Below are positions 9,201 to 20,129 of a DNA stretch of 64,000 nucleotides, piece by piece. Each line of letters starts with the position of its first letter. Position 1 is the stretch's first letter. The DNA is from Chaetomium olivaceum. Its lineage: Eukaryota > Ascomycota > Sordariomycetes > Sordariales > Chaetomiaceae. A program made the translations under genes and the position numbers. Below the pieces are notes generated by a model that did no database searches, was not told the origin of the DNA, and was given only the letters and a program-made list of their open reading frames with translations. Location: assembly GCA_039881045.1 (NCBI GenBank), contig JAYWVB010000008.1:372001-436000 (forward strand), in the 5' to 3' direction.

Positions 9201-11999
9201 GAACAGCATCTCGGGTGAGGTTCGGCGAAGGATAACCTTGTCCCAAAGGCCCGTTTCGGTGACGCTCTCGGTGAAGATTGTCCTCAGTGCGGCATGCCTC
9301 ATGGTAACCTGTTGCCACGCGGTGCATATCCTCGAGATGTCAATAGGATCACCGGTCGGGGATGCAAACTCGTATATCGCATGTAGGTAGCACGTGTCCG
9401 GCCGCTGCGCCTGGCTGATCAGGATGCTTTGCTGAACGGCAGTAACTGGGTAGATGGTCTCGACGTCTCGGACACTGGCGAGTTTGAGAGTGGCGACGCG
9501 ATCTTTGTTGAACTTCTCGAGACCCTCGTATGTCACATCGAGGTGAGGCACGTCTGCTTGAGTTAGCTCCTGTGGGTGGTACCTGAGCCTGCCGATGGCC
9601 TCGAAAAGGAGATGTTCGTAGTTCTGAACCCATTGAGTAATCCGGGCCTGGTCTTTGGAGAAGCGGTTGTACAGAAATTTGACCTTGGCACTCCCTTGGT
9701 CAACCATGGCGCTGACCTCGAATAACGCAATCCGTCCCACGTTCGCCCCGATGTCCGATGTCCTTGACGCTAGAGTCCGGCCGGGGATCGCAAGCTGCTC
9801 CATCACTCCGTTGTCACGCTCCAGGTGCTGTAACGAGCCTGCATAGCTGAAGATCAGCTCGAACGGCCAGTCTTTTGCTGCTAAATCCTCCTTATCGTAA
9901 TGATAAAATCTCGAGGCGAAGTACTGAGCACCGCGCGCTGGGATCGATCGTCGAGTGTCCTTGAGGTGGCGTAATACCTTGATGAAGTCGTCCGAAGTAT
10001 CTATCTTGAGACTGACTGGACAGAGTGATGTGAACCAGCCCACAGTCTCAGAGATGTCGATGTCCGGGTTCCACGGATCTCTCCCATGCTCTTGGTTCCA
10101 TACGGCGGGCACCGGTCTGTCGTGAAACGTCTGGGCAAAAGAGAGCATGAGGGCGGCAAGGTAGACATCAACAGAATCGGTCTTGAAAACCTGGTTGCAC
10201 GAGCTTTGAAGGATCGTGGTGAGTTCTTGACTCAACGAAAAGCTGACCTCGGCCGCATCGCCGTACGTGTTCGGTGTGTCCTGGAGACCCCAATAAGCGT
10301 AGTCGCCCGGCTGGAGGGCAAAAGGGAGGAGGTCCTGGGGGTTCGGGGCCAGAGCGTCTGCCTTCTGGAGGTCCACCCACTTGTGAAAAGGCATGGACCT
10401 TTGCGACAACAAGCTTCCGTTTTCCAACAGTTCGTCGAGGTCGTGAATTATGGTGCGCCAGGAAGGGAGGTCAACAGCAAGATGGTGCGCAACAACGTAC
10501 ACTAGCTGTTGCCCGTCATTAGTAGTGAGATAGTCAACCGCGAATATTGGCCCAGTCTCGACGTTGATCGACATTTGTGTGCGTTCGATGATGTCCTCCA
10601 ACTCGCGCTCGGATCGGATTGAGGTATGGCATAATGTGTAGGAGCCTGTGATCTCGGGAAGGACCCTTTGTACCCAGCCATTCAAGCCTCGGCCAAAACG
10701 GGACCTTAGCATGGGGTGATGGGCGACAACAGCCTCAATGGCGGCTGATATGTCCTCGAATGAGAAGAGTTTCTTGAGCCGCAAGAGCAAGCTTTGGTTG
10801 AAGCGGTAGCTCCCATCAAGCGCAGGCCTCCGCCTCAGGGCACCGCCCATGTCCGTTTGGAAGTACAGATGCTGCATCGGCGAGAGATCGAAACAGTCCG
10901 ACGTTTCCTCGTCCCATTTATGAGCCAGGCCACCCCGAGAAGCGGCAATGGCAGCGAGTTCGGAGAGGGTCATAGACCCGAGAGCGTCAGATGGGTTTAT
11001 GTAAATGGACTCATGTTTACACCTGGCGGCGAGCTCCATGGCCGTCATCTCGTCGCCGCCAAGTTGGGAGAAGGAGAAATTCACGCCAATCTGGCCTTGG
11101 GGGACATCCAGCACCTTGCTAACAAGCCTCTGTATTGACTTTTCCATGCCCGACTCTGGGTTCTGCAGTGTCTCTTGGTGTTCCAGGCTCAGGGCTTGGT
11201 GATAGACGTCCTCGTTGATGTTCTGAGCCCAGGTTCGCAATCGCCGCATGTCGACATCGCCGGCCTCGGTCAGGGGCATTGCGTCCAAAACGATCCACAG
11301 GTCCGGGATGGCCTCGGCGGAGAGTGCAGCCTCGGCGGCGCGTTTGAGACGGGCGACTTGTGTGCCGGCGAAGAGAGCGTGTGACTGGGGGATGAGGTTG
11401 ACCGCTGTCGGGTTTTCCTGCGTTGTTTGCGTGCTCGCCAACGTGAGGAGGGCAACAAACTTCCCATCGAGCAGTCCAGCCTTCGGACGTATTCCCGCTA
11501 TCCTCCCCACCTCTGGCTGTGACCCGAGCGCGTGCTCAATGTCTGTCCTCTGCCTGGGGTCCGCGTCCAAACGGGTCAGGCTCGATTTCCGGAGGTGGCC
11601 GTCTTTCGGTTCGGGCATTATCGACATGCGACTCGCTCGGTGGATCTCGAGCGGTGCGATCATGACGGGTTCGGGGGCGTCAGGTTCGGCGTGCGGATGT
11701 GGATTTTGTGGCGCGCAGGGCGTGATGCATGTTTGCAACTCGGCGAGGGTCGGGCAGCGCAGGATATCCTTGACCTTGACGTCCATTCCGGCAGCCATGC
11801 AAACCCTCCTCAGCGCTACGGCATGCTGTTCGCTTCCTCCCAAATCCCTGAACGAATGGTGTACCTGGGCCACGCCCGTGCTCAGACCGAGGACCTGGGC
11901 GACCAGAGCCAACAAGCGCGCCTCGGTAGTCTCGTCTTCCAACAGCAACCAGGATGTTGAAGCATCCATGTGCGGGGCAGCTGCTGGGGCAGCGGCCAT
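3236..11999 (-). CDS. Degenerate NRPS-like megaprotein (T*-A remnant-T*-E-C*-A*-T*-C*-T-disordered tail)
   Basis: Exons 11999-9048, 8997-7851 and 7801-3236 are joined by introns of 50 and 49 bp with CTGAC and TTACTAAC branch points. Two single-base losses (8377 in GCGGGTTGAAC; about 6542) break the frame; adding them back gives exactly 2,888 residues. Order: carrier T1; the C-terminal end of an A domain (PLTEAGDVDMRRLR); T2; epimerization-type domain with intact HHLAVDLPSW (10482) and ETVGWFTSLCPV; C domain; A domain; T3; C domain; T4; then a ~385-residue Lys- then Pro/Ser/Gly-rich tail. Canonical residues are lost: carrier Ser is Glu in T1 (LGGSEQ) and T2 (LGGDEM) and Asp in T3 (VGGDDI); the second His of HHxxxD is Thr or Lys; the A3 P-loop reads PISSTDAKGV; TGD reads TGH. 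T4 keeps a serine (DLWGSL). I chose the start MAAAP after an apparent splice acceptor, so a 5' exon is possible. Peptide synthesis is unlikely; function unknown. It may also be an early pseudogene. Confidence 0.8.
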
Positions 12000-14003
12000 C
12001 GCAGCAGCGGGCGCCCTGAAAAGGGCAAATTGTAAGTAATACACTAAAAAATAAATAAACCACCAACTGCCACTGCAAACGCCGGATGGGTATCTCGAAC
12101 AAAGGAGAGTCGAAGCTGGAGGTGCTCAGGCGCCGGGCCGCATGGCGCAGCAACAGCAACACCTGCAACGAGCGGCGGTTGTTGGCACAGACACAACAAG
12201 TTTCGAGGTCGGGCTGCACATGGATGGGCCCTAGTTCCGGATCTCGGGACGGAGCGTTGGGGGTAAACCGGCGGGTTGGCGTGCGGGCTGTTGGGAATGC
12301 GAAGGCGCCAAAAAAGCGAACAAAAGCCTCGGGGCGAGTGTGCGAATGTGAACCTGAAAGGAGTGGCCGAACATGAGGTGTAATCCCCACAGTTTGGCCG
12401 ACTTGCACAGTCGCAGCCTGGCGGATGCGGTGCGTGTTGCGTCTGAACTTGTCAACCGCGCCGCCCCGACAAGCTTGGCAGCGACACCGAAGCTTCAATT
12501 CAGCGCAGTCGAGCCTTGCATGGCCCCCCGTCATCAGAAATGGTGAGCCAATCGAGGTGTTGCAAGGTCAAGCTCAGCCCCATGCCCGCAGAAGACCCTG
12601 GTTCAAGACTGGCTGATCGCCCGATCTGGCCTGGCTGCCGAGTTAAAGCATGCGCAAGATGGAAGGTGGGTAAGAGCCGGCAAGGAACGGGATGAATGAG
12701 GTGGCAACCTGGAACTTCGGTTTGAAGTCGCCAGAAATGGAGATATGAACTGGCAAGTGGTAGAAATTTGGCCCCCACCAGTGGGCTGGCCGGGGAAAAT
12801 GGCAGGACCCAAAAAGTCAAACTCCGTTACAAATACTACCTTGCACCTCAGGAGTGTAGAAACATCCATGGACATTAAAACACGAAACACCGTTCACCTT
12901 GTTCAACGTCTGTGCCGCTCCACTACAATCCGCCAATTTTACGCAGACTTTCCGTCGACATTGAAAAGCCACCGACCGGTATTCCAGGTGCAGGATGGCG
13001 TGTGCGACAACTTGCAGGAGGCGATCGAAAGATCCCCGAACGGGATACCACTCATCCGTTCTGTCCATCGGCTATGAAAACGCACCTAAATGCTGACCGT
13101 GGCTGAGTTTCTTTTCTGTGTGCCTGGACCTGGAATCTTTAAAAAGAAAGTTGCTAAGCAATGCGCGGTTAGCGGCCGCGGCTGGCGGCAGTTTGAGCCA
13201 ACCCGCCGATTGCCCCGCAGTGCCCCGCACTCCGACCGACAGGAAGCTTCCTCCTTTTTTTTTTTTTTGGCTCCAGCAGAGCAGTTGCACTGATTTATCA
13301 ATCTCGAACTTAAAAGCTGGCAGTCTCAGCCACAACTAGACGTCAGCTCCCGACAAGCCCTATGTGAGCCAGAGTGTCACAAAGTCGGCACATCAGGCAC
13401 GACGTCGGAGCACTTACTACTCTCGGCCCCTCTGACCCGAGCTGAGAGGTTCAAAAAAAAATATCTTTGATGGTGCAGAGACGGGACCTCTGCCGCTGCA
13501 AACAATCCAAGGCTGCGCAGCTGCTACTGGTCCCCAAACCACATACCTTTGACACCAACACCTTCGGGTTATTTGGTGATATGATTTGAGTTTAGGATGG
13601 ACACGTGCCAAGCCAAGAAGTTCAGGCACCTTCGGGGTCGATCTTGGGCCCCTTCCTTGCACTTGCTTCTTCCGGGCCACGTGCGTGAGGAATGCCGAGT
13701 TTCTGGACGGCATCCCAACATGGATCTGCCAATCGCGCAGGAATTGGGAGCTCCTCGACTTGTGTCCCAACACCGCTATTTCCTCAACGGCCGAACCGTC
13801 ATTATTGAGTATTGTCGACGTGGTTGCTCTCAAGCGGTGGTGCCTGCAACAATTCGGGCTTCTTGTGTCGAGAACCTGAGAACTCATGTAAAGATATTGC
13901 AACTTAGAAGTAGCAGTTGACTCAACCAACGGCCCGGGCCACCACCCAAACCCGACAGCCGAAAGCGACCAGTCCGAGTTCCCAAAGCAAGAAGAAACGC
14001 GAA
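12000..14003. other. Divergent promoter region between NRPS-like and phosphoesterase genes
   Basis: Two kilobases between divergent genes hold no convincing coding sequence. An apparent splice acceptor (TTTTCAG on the minus strand, about 12015) with a CTTAC branch-like site just before the NRPS-like start suggests an intron in its 5' UTR or an unseen first exon. There is a T-run near 13255-13268. Confidence 0.5.
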
Positions 14004-15479
14004 ATGTGGCTGCGCATGGGTTATTCGTCAGTAAACAACACGCACAATGGCATGACCCCAATGCTCATCCAGCTTACAGCACATTTGCCGTCTTGGCCCT
14101 ATTGACCGCAGTCTTCGGTCACCCATCAAAACTATCAGGGATACCAGACCATGATGACCAGCACCGCTTGCCAGGTAAAAAGGGCCTCGGTCCGCTCAGA
14201 TTTCGCCCAGATGGCACGTTCCACATCTCCATATTTGAGGACCTTCACTTTGGAGAAAGTGAGTCTCCTCATGCCATGCAATTTAACGATGGCAACCTTC
14301 TGACATGTTCCTCGCTCTGTAAGACGCATGGGATACATGGGGCCCACAACAAGACGTGCAGTCCGTCAAGGTCATCAAAACCGTGCTCGACTCCGAGCCG
14401 GATATCGACCTAGTAGTGCTCAACGGGGATCTCATCACGGGGGACAACACCTTCCTCGAGAACAGCACCGACTACCTCGATCAGATCGTCCGCCCGTTCG
14501 CCGAGCGCGGGCTAACCTGGGCATCCACCTACGGCAACCACGACAACCACTTCAACATCTCAGCCGCGCGCATCCTCGAGCGCGAGCGGCGCTGGCCCAA
14601 CTCGCGCACCACCCAGATGGTCTCCGCCCCAGACGCCGACACGGGCGTATCCAACTACTACCTGCCCGTCTACCCGCACAACTGCAACCCGGCCTCCGTT
14701 TTCCCGCCAGACTGCCATCCCAAACTCCTCCTCTGGTACTTCGACAGCCGCGGCGGCTTCCGCTACCAGCAACGCGACCCAGTCACCAACGCCCTCGTCC
14801 CCCTCCCCAACTGGGTCGACGCCCGCGTCGTCGACTGGTTCAAGCAGACTAACACCGACCTCCACACCACCACCACCACCACCACCCCGTCGGGGACGCC
14901 GCCCATCCCCGCCCTCGCCTTCGTGCACATCCCGCCCGACGCCTCCCGCACCCTCCAATCCCGCGGCATCCACCCGCACCGGCAGCCGGGGGTGGACGAC
15001 GACAGGCCGCTGGCAAGGCAGGCGCAGGGGTGGTGCGCGGACGGGTCGGTGCCGCCGCCTGGGGAGGAAGGGGAGTGTGAGTACGGCGGGCAGGACGGGC
15101 CCTTTTTAGATGCGTTGGCGACCACCCCGGGGATGATGGCGCTGTTTTCGGGGCATGATCATGGCGATACGTGGTGTGCAAGGTGGGATGGGACGACGCC
15201 GGAGGGGGGTCAGGGAGGGAGTGAGGGTGGGGAGGAGGAAGGGAATGGGTTGAACTTGTGTTTTGGGCAGCACTCGGGGTATGGCGGGTATTGGGGGTGG
15301 ATCCGGGGGCGCAGGTGGTTGTGTCGCTGGAGGGGCTGGCGGAGCGGGTAGTTGAGACGTATATCCGCTTGGAGTCGGGTGAGACTGTGGGAGCTGTCAC
15401 ACTCAATGCGACGTATGGACAGGATTGGTATCCGGCAACTCCCAATGACAAGACCAGGCTGCCAACAGGCGGTGATTAG
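14004..15479 (+). CDS. Secreted calcineurin-like metallophosphoesterase (Dcr2/Sia1-type)
   Basis: Exons 14004-14026, 14080-14258 and 14324-15479 fit in phase (introns 53 and 65 bp). The tiny first exon supplies the Met and, with exon 2, a signal peptide (STFAVLALLTAVFG). The dimetal phosphoesterase motifs are all present in order: FEDLHFGE, GDLITGD, YGNHDNH and FSGHDHGD, followed by the conserved GQHSGYGGY. These fit the fungal Dcr2/phosphatase DCR2-like family of metal-dependent phosphomonoesterases. One base is missing in the G run at 15305-15309: the reading GAQVVVSLEGLAERVVETYIRLE continues in the next frame, ending at 15479. A threonine run (14870-14886) and an acidic/Gly insert sit before the last motif. 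Substrate unknown. Confidence 0.8.
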
Positions 15480-16489
15480 GGTTAGATGCTAGTAGAGCTG
15501 AATCCTATGTTGGACGAGATGCTCGTGTTTCGACTGGGTAATCAAGACCATATCTAAAAGGTACCTTAGGCTCACCCACTCCTAATCATTTCTGTCATGA
15601 CATTCCACATTCATTGAAGCGAAGCTTCAATGATGAGTCTCTGAGATGTACAATGTACATTGAGGAAGCGACGAAGGAACGCTTCGTTTCATTTACGGGC
15701 AAAGTCTCCAAGAGTTCTCAGGGGAGCGATTGGATGCCACAGTTTAAGTGCATACTCGTGCAAGCATACTCATGCATCAGTGGCGTTGTGGCTACACAAC
15801 AGCTTCGCTTCACCCTTACTGTGGCATACGAACCAGCATGGCACAGTCAGATACTTGTTCCATTTCTTTCCGGTTTGCTGTGGAAATATGTATAACGGCG
15901 TCGTCCAACTTCAAGGTTTGGATTGTTCATGAGATGATAACTTTGATCTCACAATATAACCAGCTGATCTGAGAAAAGAAGGTCCAACCATGTATAAATG
16001 GCTCGTAAGAGGGCTACCATGACTTATCTATCCCCTGCAAGAACGTTATGTCAGGTTCTTGAGTTGCAACATTGAATCTAACGCCTCGGGGCGATACAGA
16101 TCTATAGTAGGGGTATTTTGTGTTCTGTAAATATTTATTCACCGGAGTTCAACCTAAGGTAGGCCACACACTATTGTAAAGTTGGCGAGTTTTATTTCTC
16201 GATAGCCTACGTAGCCAGACATTTAGGACTGTTAAAGAAGAAAGACCAATGGCTATTGTTTCCTATTCCTCGATTGTAAGAAAGTAAGTGCGAGATGTAT
16301 CGAAATATATCGTAAGGTACGTATGGGTGGTAACTATATGGATGATTATCCAATCGTACTTAAACCTTAGCCATGCCAGAACGCATGTTCGGAGCTGGTA
16401 CTAGAAACTCTTCTTCAACTCCTAGGGTAAAAATGACGGTGGCACACCACGCAACTCTTCCGGGAAGGTGAAAATGACAAAAAAGGTGT
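15480..16489. other. AT-rich intergenic region
   Basis: About 1 kb of lower GC content than the flanks. No frame with a start, codon bias or domain is seen. It lies between the phosphoesterase gene and a tRNA gene and contains several short CTAAGGTA/AAGGTACG-type motifs. Confidence 0.55.
16479..16484 (-). terminator. RNA polymerase III terminator of tRNA-Gly
   Basis: A run of six T on the minus strand starts six bases after the tRNA 3' end, as expected for Pol III termination. Confidence 0.75.
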
Positions 16490-16574
16490 GCGCAATCCGG
16501 GATTCGAACCCGGGTCACTCGCTATTCCAAGAGAAGATGGGAAGCGAGAATTCTAACCACTGAACTAACCGCGC
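16490..16574 (-). tRNA. tRNA-Gly (anticodon CCC) with a 14-nt intron
   Basis: The transcript folds as a full cloverleaf. The acceptor is GCGCGGT/ATTGCGC with two G-U pairs, the D arm is GTTC/GAAT, the anticodon stem is CTCGC/GCGAG, and the T arm is CCGGG-TTCGAAT-CCCGG. The anticodon loop reads TTCCCA before and A after a 14-base insertion, which puts the intron at the canonical position one base after the anticodon and gives anticodon CCC. Reading the anticodon as UCC would break the first pair of the stem, so CCC is preferred. Length is 85 bases, 71 after splicing. Confidence 0.88.
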
Positions 16575-17266
16575 TGGTTAATCTTAATTGCAAGTTACAT
16601 TATTTGGCAAGTTGATATTGTAGGGGGCATGGGATGTTAGAAAACTCTCGATATATGTGAAGTTCGAGCATGGGCTTGAGTGGTTGTGGAAAACTTCGAG
16701 AGGTAATCGTTGACGTCTGGAGTGTGAGGTTAATTAATGTTGTTCCCTTTGCCACTTGCTTTTGGTTTCTGTAGGTCCCGCAAAGCTAACCCGCACAGGG
16801 GCGTGGCATTGTAGTAAACAAACATTATTGCCGGGACATATAATAATAATATCCCATGCATCAAAAGAGGAGAACAGTTGATATTCAGCACGAGTTAAGT
16901 CATCCATAGTCTAACATCCATGCCTGGCACATCCCGCCGACATTAATAAACACCATCCCAACACAGCCGCCATAAAATAGGGCCCAACCCGGATTACTCC
17001 CGCAGATACCCTTGCCACCAAAACGGGCCGCAAGCCATGCACAAAGACCAATACGGGTATGACGAAGGCACGAAGTGGGTATGATTCCCGCCCAAACCAA
17101 CGCCATCGAAATGCAGGACGATTATGCGAACCAAAATGTGTCGGTAAGGAATCAGAACCGCCCAGCATAGGCCAAGTCAGTCGGCTTTAGGCGGCGGAGG
17201 CAACCTGTCCCTTAGCCGAGACTTCTTAGTGGCAGGAGAAACATTCTTTCCAGTGGCGCGACCATG
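16575..17266. other. Intergenic, 3' side of the TOG-protein gene
   Basis: No coding potential beyond short chance frames (for example 16900-17168, minus). It probably includes the 3' UTR of the TOG-protein gene, which ends at 17267. Confidence 0.5.
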
Positions 17267-20129
17267 CTACTGCCGTGCGCTAGCCTGCTTTGCCTGGTAT
17301 CCAAGTTAGCGACGTGTCAAACGTTAGATGGGAATCGGGGGAACGAACCTTCATTAGCTCAATCCGTGCCTTGAGCTGGCTCGTCACCTCAGCCGCTCGT
17401 TTCCAGCTCTCCAGAGGTCGGGGCGTTAGTGTTTGTCGGTGTCTCGCGGCCTCCCGTCCGGCTGTCAGCCCTACTGCCTGCACGGTCGTTATAGCTGTTG
17501 TATCCCGTGTCTGCGGCCCTCGGTTCCTTCTCTTCCATGCTGATATCCCTCCTGAAACCCCTTGCTGGGCTGCCGCGGCCGCTACTCGTGTTGCTGCCTG
17601 TGTACCTAAGGTCGGGACTGAGCTTGGTGCGCGGGGGAGGCATGCCCTCTCCGTTCTCCTTCTCGTCGCTCAATGTGCTCGCTATGCTCATACGGCTTCG
17701 GTTGTTGGGGTTGGATGCGTCGCGGTAAATGTCGTCGTGGGTCGGACTCATGGTCCTGAAGCCTAGGTCACTGGGCGAACCAGGGCTGCCCGAACCATTG
17801 AGGGCCTCGGCCTTGTTCAAAGCACGCTTCAACCGGTCGAGTTCGCGCCGTATCGCGCCCAGCCCGACGTCTGTTGGTTGCTCTGCTGCGTCGCATCACT
17901 GCGGGCCCTGACGAGCTGAGTCTCCTTCGCCTTGATGGAGAGCACGTCCCTCGTGTGGTCCTCGATAAGGCCGGCATTCTGGTTCTTGAGCTCTTGTATT
18001 TCGGACATTAGCTTGGAACGATCGTGCCGCGCGTCTTCCAGCGCCTTCAACAACCGCTCATTCGCGTCGCGCAGTTCCTCAAGCTCTGCGCGCTCGATCG
18101 CCGTGAAACCTGATGCGGGTGTTGGGGATGGGGGTGCAGCGGGCATGGATGGTGGTGCGGGCTTTGCAAGGGAGCGGCCGGCAAGACCGCCCCGGCCCAA
18201 GCCCAGGCGTGAGGACGGTTTTGCAGGTGGCGGGGAAACAGGCTCTTCCTCGTATTCCTCCATAGGCGGGGGCGACGGAGCCGGGGCTGGCCGCCGTGGT
18301 GAAGCGGCGCCAGGACCACCCAAGGTTCGCTTCTGAGGGGCCTTCAGACCACCAAGGCCACCAGGCTTCGGCATGCCCAGCTTGCTCACCGGACGAGTCG
18401 CAGCGGCAGGTTGGGCCGGTTCTGAAGGGGCAGCTGCGGGCGCAGGCTTCTTCGCACCGGCGGGGCCCTTCTTCAAGCCACCGCCTGGTCCTTTCTTAGG
18501 GCCGCCAGGAGGAGGTCCACGAGCGGCAGGTGGCGGCGGTTTCGGCTTCTCCTTGGCTTTAACCTCGGCGCTTTCGCAGAATTCCTTGATTTTGGTCTTG
18601 CGAATTTCGTCGAGACCCTCTAGGTGCGGGTTCATGGCCCGGTCACCGATGATCTTCATGATAGTCCCTAGGATTTCAGCACCGCCGGAACGGAGTCCCT
18701 CACTCGACTCTGAAAGAAGCTTCTTGGCTGACTCAACAATCCCCGTGATCTCCTGTTTGCTAGGAACATCCCGTGTTATCCTCAGACACCTCACAAGGAA
18801 TTTCATCGTCCCCTCCTTCACCTGGGGATTCTTGTGCACGAGGTTTGCTAAGATATCCTCGAGACAGTCGGTGAGGTTTGTCGACAGGAAGACGGCGTCC
18901 AAGGCGGCACCGAGGGCATCGGCCACCGTCTGCTTCTTTTCCTTTAGCCTCTCAATGATGGGCAGCATCACCGTGGCGCGGTACTTCGCATAAGATTTCC
19001 GCAGACCCTTGGCTAGAAACTCGATGCACATGGCCGCTTGTGTGACGACTGCGACGTTGGCATCCTTCATGCACTTGGCTAGGCAGCGGTTGACCTCGTG
19101 AAAATCGCCATCCTTGATTCTCGGCACATTGACGATGGCGTTCAAAGCCTCGACAGCGTCTTTCCTTTCCTTCCATTTTGATGAGGCAAGATTGTCGAAG
19201 AAGTCTTTCGGGATCTTGCTGATGACGTCCTGCGGCTCGGCAAGATCGAACGCGTCCACCTCCGCTGCTTCCTCAACTTCCCCACCATCTTCCTCATACT
19301 CATCATCCCACACCGCCGGCCGGGGCGCGTTCTTTCTCGGCTTGTTGTGACCTCAAAAGACGCTCCTGCTTGGGCATACCCTCAGCCTTGACTTTTTCAA
19401 ACTGGGCCTCGAGATCGGTTTGCTGGGTCGGCTTCAGATCGTTCCAGAACATAGGTTTCATTGCGTCGCGGAGCCACCGGTAAAACTCGACGGCGAGGTT
19501 TGTCGCTTCCGCTCGGACATTCTTGTCCGCATGGCCGAACGCCTTCGGCAGAATTTTGAGCACGGGTTTTGGGTCTGCCACCTTGCAGCCATAATTGTGG
19601 TAGATTTGTGTCAAGGATGCTAGTGCCGCTGCGATAACCTTGGGTTGCTTGCTCGAGAGGACGGGAGAATTTCGTCGATTACCGGCCCGGGAACATCAAC
19701 TTCGATGAATAGAAGCAAGGCCTCGAGCGCGGAAGCTTTGGTGGCAGCCCTGGTGGAGGAAAGACACTTTTCGGCTATTGGTGTAACGGCGTGTTGCCGG
19801 GCTCGGAGCGCCCCATCGCGACCGCCAAACTTGAGAAATGCGCAAAGTGCATTAAGTCCTTCTTGTTGTGCTGCAACGTTGGAGTCGGCCGCCGCGGACT
19901 TCCACAAGCTCGGATCTTGAGTGAATGGTCGGAACGCCGGATCGTACTCGTCAGGGGTCTTCTCGAACAACTGTGTTCCCTCTTCGTATGCCGCCTTTCG
20001 GACTTTCCACACCTGTAGTAGAAAAATAAGAGATCAGTGGGGTTCCTGGTCGATGCGAAAGCGCAAGCATACCTTGTGCACCCAGCGGTCGGTCAAGGGC
20101 AAGGAGCTGAAATCCTCTTCTTCGGCCAT
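17267..20129 (-). CDS. stu2: XMAP215/Stu2/Alp14-family TOG-domain microtubule polymerase
   Basis: Exons 20129-20073, 20012-17349 and 17293-17267 have clean GT-AG introns (60 and 55 bp). The start MAEEEDFSSLPLTDRWVHK is followed by TOG1 (VRKAAYEEG ... DPSLWKSAAADSN), TOG2 (IPKDFFDNLASSKWKERKD onward), a basic Pro/Gly/Lys linker, a coiled coil (ERAELEELRDANERLLKALE) and a C-terminal helix ending ELMKAKQASARQ. Two TOG domains plus a dimerising coiled coil is the yeast/fungal type that adds tubulin at microtubule plus ends and kinetochores. The long exon carries four frame breaks (about 19664 in a C run, 19325 in CCCC, 17890 and 17405 in CCCC) that together restore the frame. In an expected-essential gene these are best read as assembly indels. 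It is divergent from the PAC1 gene. Confidence 0.88.

Noticed and set aside
3236..12000. Reading the NRPS as an active siderophore or peptide synthetase
   Set aside because: Carrier serines, condensation histidines and the adenylation P-loop are missing, so activity is not credible from this sequence.
11680..12534. 284-codon minus-strand frame overlapping the NRPS-like start
   Set aside because: Overlaps the NRPS-like gene in another frame, lacks domains and has arginine- and cysteine-rich shadow composition. At most it marks a 5' UTR exon.
15476..15485. TTAGGGTTAG resembling telomere repeats
   Set aside because: Less than two units, ending the phosphoesterase stop codon; expected by chance.
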